Assembly: GCA_937894335.1 (NCBI GenBank)
Contig: CALCRU010000008.1
Span: 54,204 to 118,203 of the forward strand
Direction of reading: 5' to 3'
DNA: 64,000 nucleotides
Source: an uncultured Treponema sp.
GTDB taxonomy: Bacteria; Spirochaetota; Spirochaetia; Treponematales; Treponemataceae
The notes under the pieces were generated by a model. It searched no databases. It worked only from the letters and a program-made list of their open reading frames with translations, and had not been told where the DNA came from. Made by a program: the position numbers and the translations under genes. Positions 63,946-64,000 of the stretch are shown here, piece by piece (positions within the stretch are counted from its first letter, which is position 1; each line of letters starts with the position of its first letter).

Positions 63946-64000
63946 TGAACTGACCCCAAATTTTAGGACAGTTTAAGCAGCAACCTCGCTTGGAGTTTTC
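63946..64000. mobile_element. Terminal part of an IS3-family (IS150-like) insertion sequence
   Basis: The sequence beginning TGAACTGACCCCAAATTTTA (63946-63965) matches my recollection of IS150-group terminal repeats (TG...ACCCCAAAA...TTAGACA). It continues beyond the window edge. The terminal repeat lies in the signal-peptide codons of the preceding gene. The other end and the target-site duplication are outside the window. Confidence 0.7.
63973..64000 (-). CDS. IS3-family transposase, C-terminal end (partial)
   Basis: On the minus strand the last codons read KTPSEVAA and stop (63973-63975). This matches the C-terminal KTPxEV motif of IS3/IS150 OrfB transposases, 27 bases from the element end. 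The rest is beyond the window. Confidence 0.55.

Noticed and set aside
1..64000. tRNA, rRNA, riboswitch or CRISPR array
   Set aside because: I found no TpsiC-like clover-leaf sequence, rRNA stretch, conserved riboswitch core or regularly spaced repeat by eye; a tRNAscan/Infernal run would settle small RNAs.

Overview
The window is a densely packed bacterial chromosome segment of moderate GC, most consistent with a host-associated spirochaete of the genus Treponema. I base this on gene content and order: dksA-like/infA/J-domain; MoxR-Bat aerotolerance operon; def-fmt-PASTA; an EcfA-A-T fusion; many lipoproteins with loose spirochaetal lipoboxes; and extensive c-di-GMP, phosphorelay and STAS/PP2C signalling. 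A cytoplasmic pectinesterase-family protein and a 2-keto-3-deoxygluconate kinase in one operon suggest a pectin or uronate user, such as a gut, rumen or oral treponeme. The species cannot be named from the sequence. I saw no rRNA, tRNA or CRISPR.

Layout. 1-2780: end of a hybrid histidine kinase (HPt), histidinol phosphatase, DksA-like protein, IF-1, J-domain membrane protein. 2896-10228: MoxR, DUF58, membrane protein, BatA, BatB-BatC fusion, BatD and Smr in one overlapping operon. 10325-16846: aminotransferase, orphan solute-binding lipoprotein, unknown protein, ArsB/NhaD-type transporter, EcfA-A-T. 16897-22226: HisA-HisI-HisE fusion, HisD, peptide deformylase, Met-tRNA formyltransferase, PASTA protein. 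22230-29784 (minus): unknown Rossmann-like protein, MgtC, XPB-type helicase and partner, AroD-AroE fusion, RpiA. 29847-36468: SLC1-type symporter, then (minus) ApbE, EFR1-type flavodoxin-ferredoxin, an SDR with a zinc ribbon, and AspS. 36562-45354: secreted triple-repeat protein, low-molecular-weight phosphatase, diguanylate cyclase, REC-GGDEF-EAL-PAS protein, HPt, FGE-type protein, STAS and PP2C. 45458-48543: probable zinc/manganese ABC uptake operon whose ATPase carries an N-terminal DUF1893-like domain. 48553-51461: HMGL-type aldolase, a membrane-tethered LuxR regulator with a duplicated MotA-like channel protein, and a small acidic protein. 51514-57939 (minus): beta-barrel protein behind a tandem palindrome, KdgK, response regulator, hybrid kinase, pectinesterase-like protein. 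57989-64000: XRE regulator with a Cys-rich small protein, then a cell-envelope cassette of lipoproteins including three diverged tandem paralogues. The cassette is cut at the right edge by an IS3-family element inserted in the signal peptide of another lipoprotein, just after a run of nine G.

Two themes run across the window. First, many genes have a -10 hexamer only 6-8 bases before the start codon, usually with a -35-like hexamer 16-18 bases upstream of it, and no Shine-Dalgarno sequence. They are predicted to make leaderless mRNAs, whereas downstream operon genes start by ATGA/TAATG overlap or behind a GGAGG. Second, domain fusion is common (HisA-I-E, AroD-E, EcfA-A-T, BatB-C, DUF1893-ABC, SDR-zinc ribbon, tandem MotA). 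The candidates I find most novel are the duplicated-MotA/membrane-LuxR pair and the metal-uptake operon with the DUF1893-ABC fusion.
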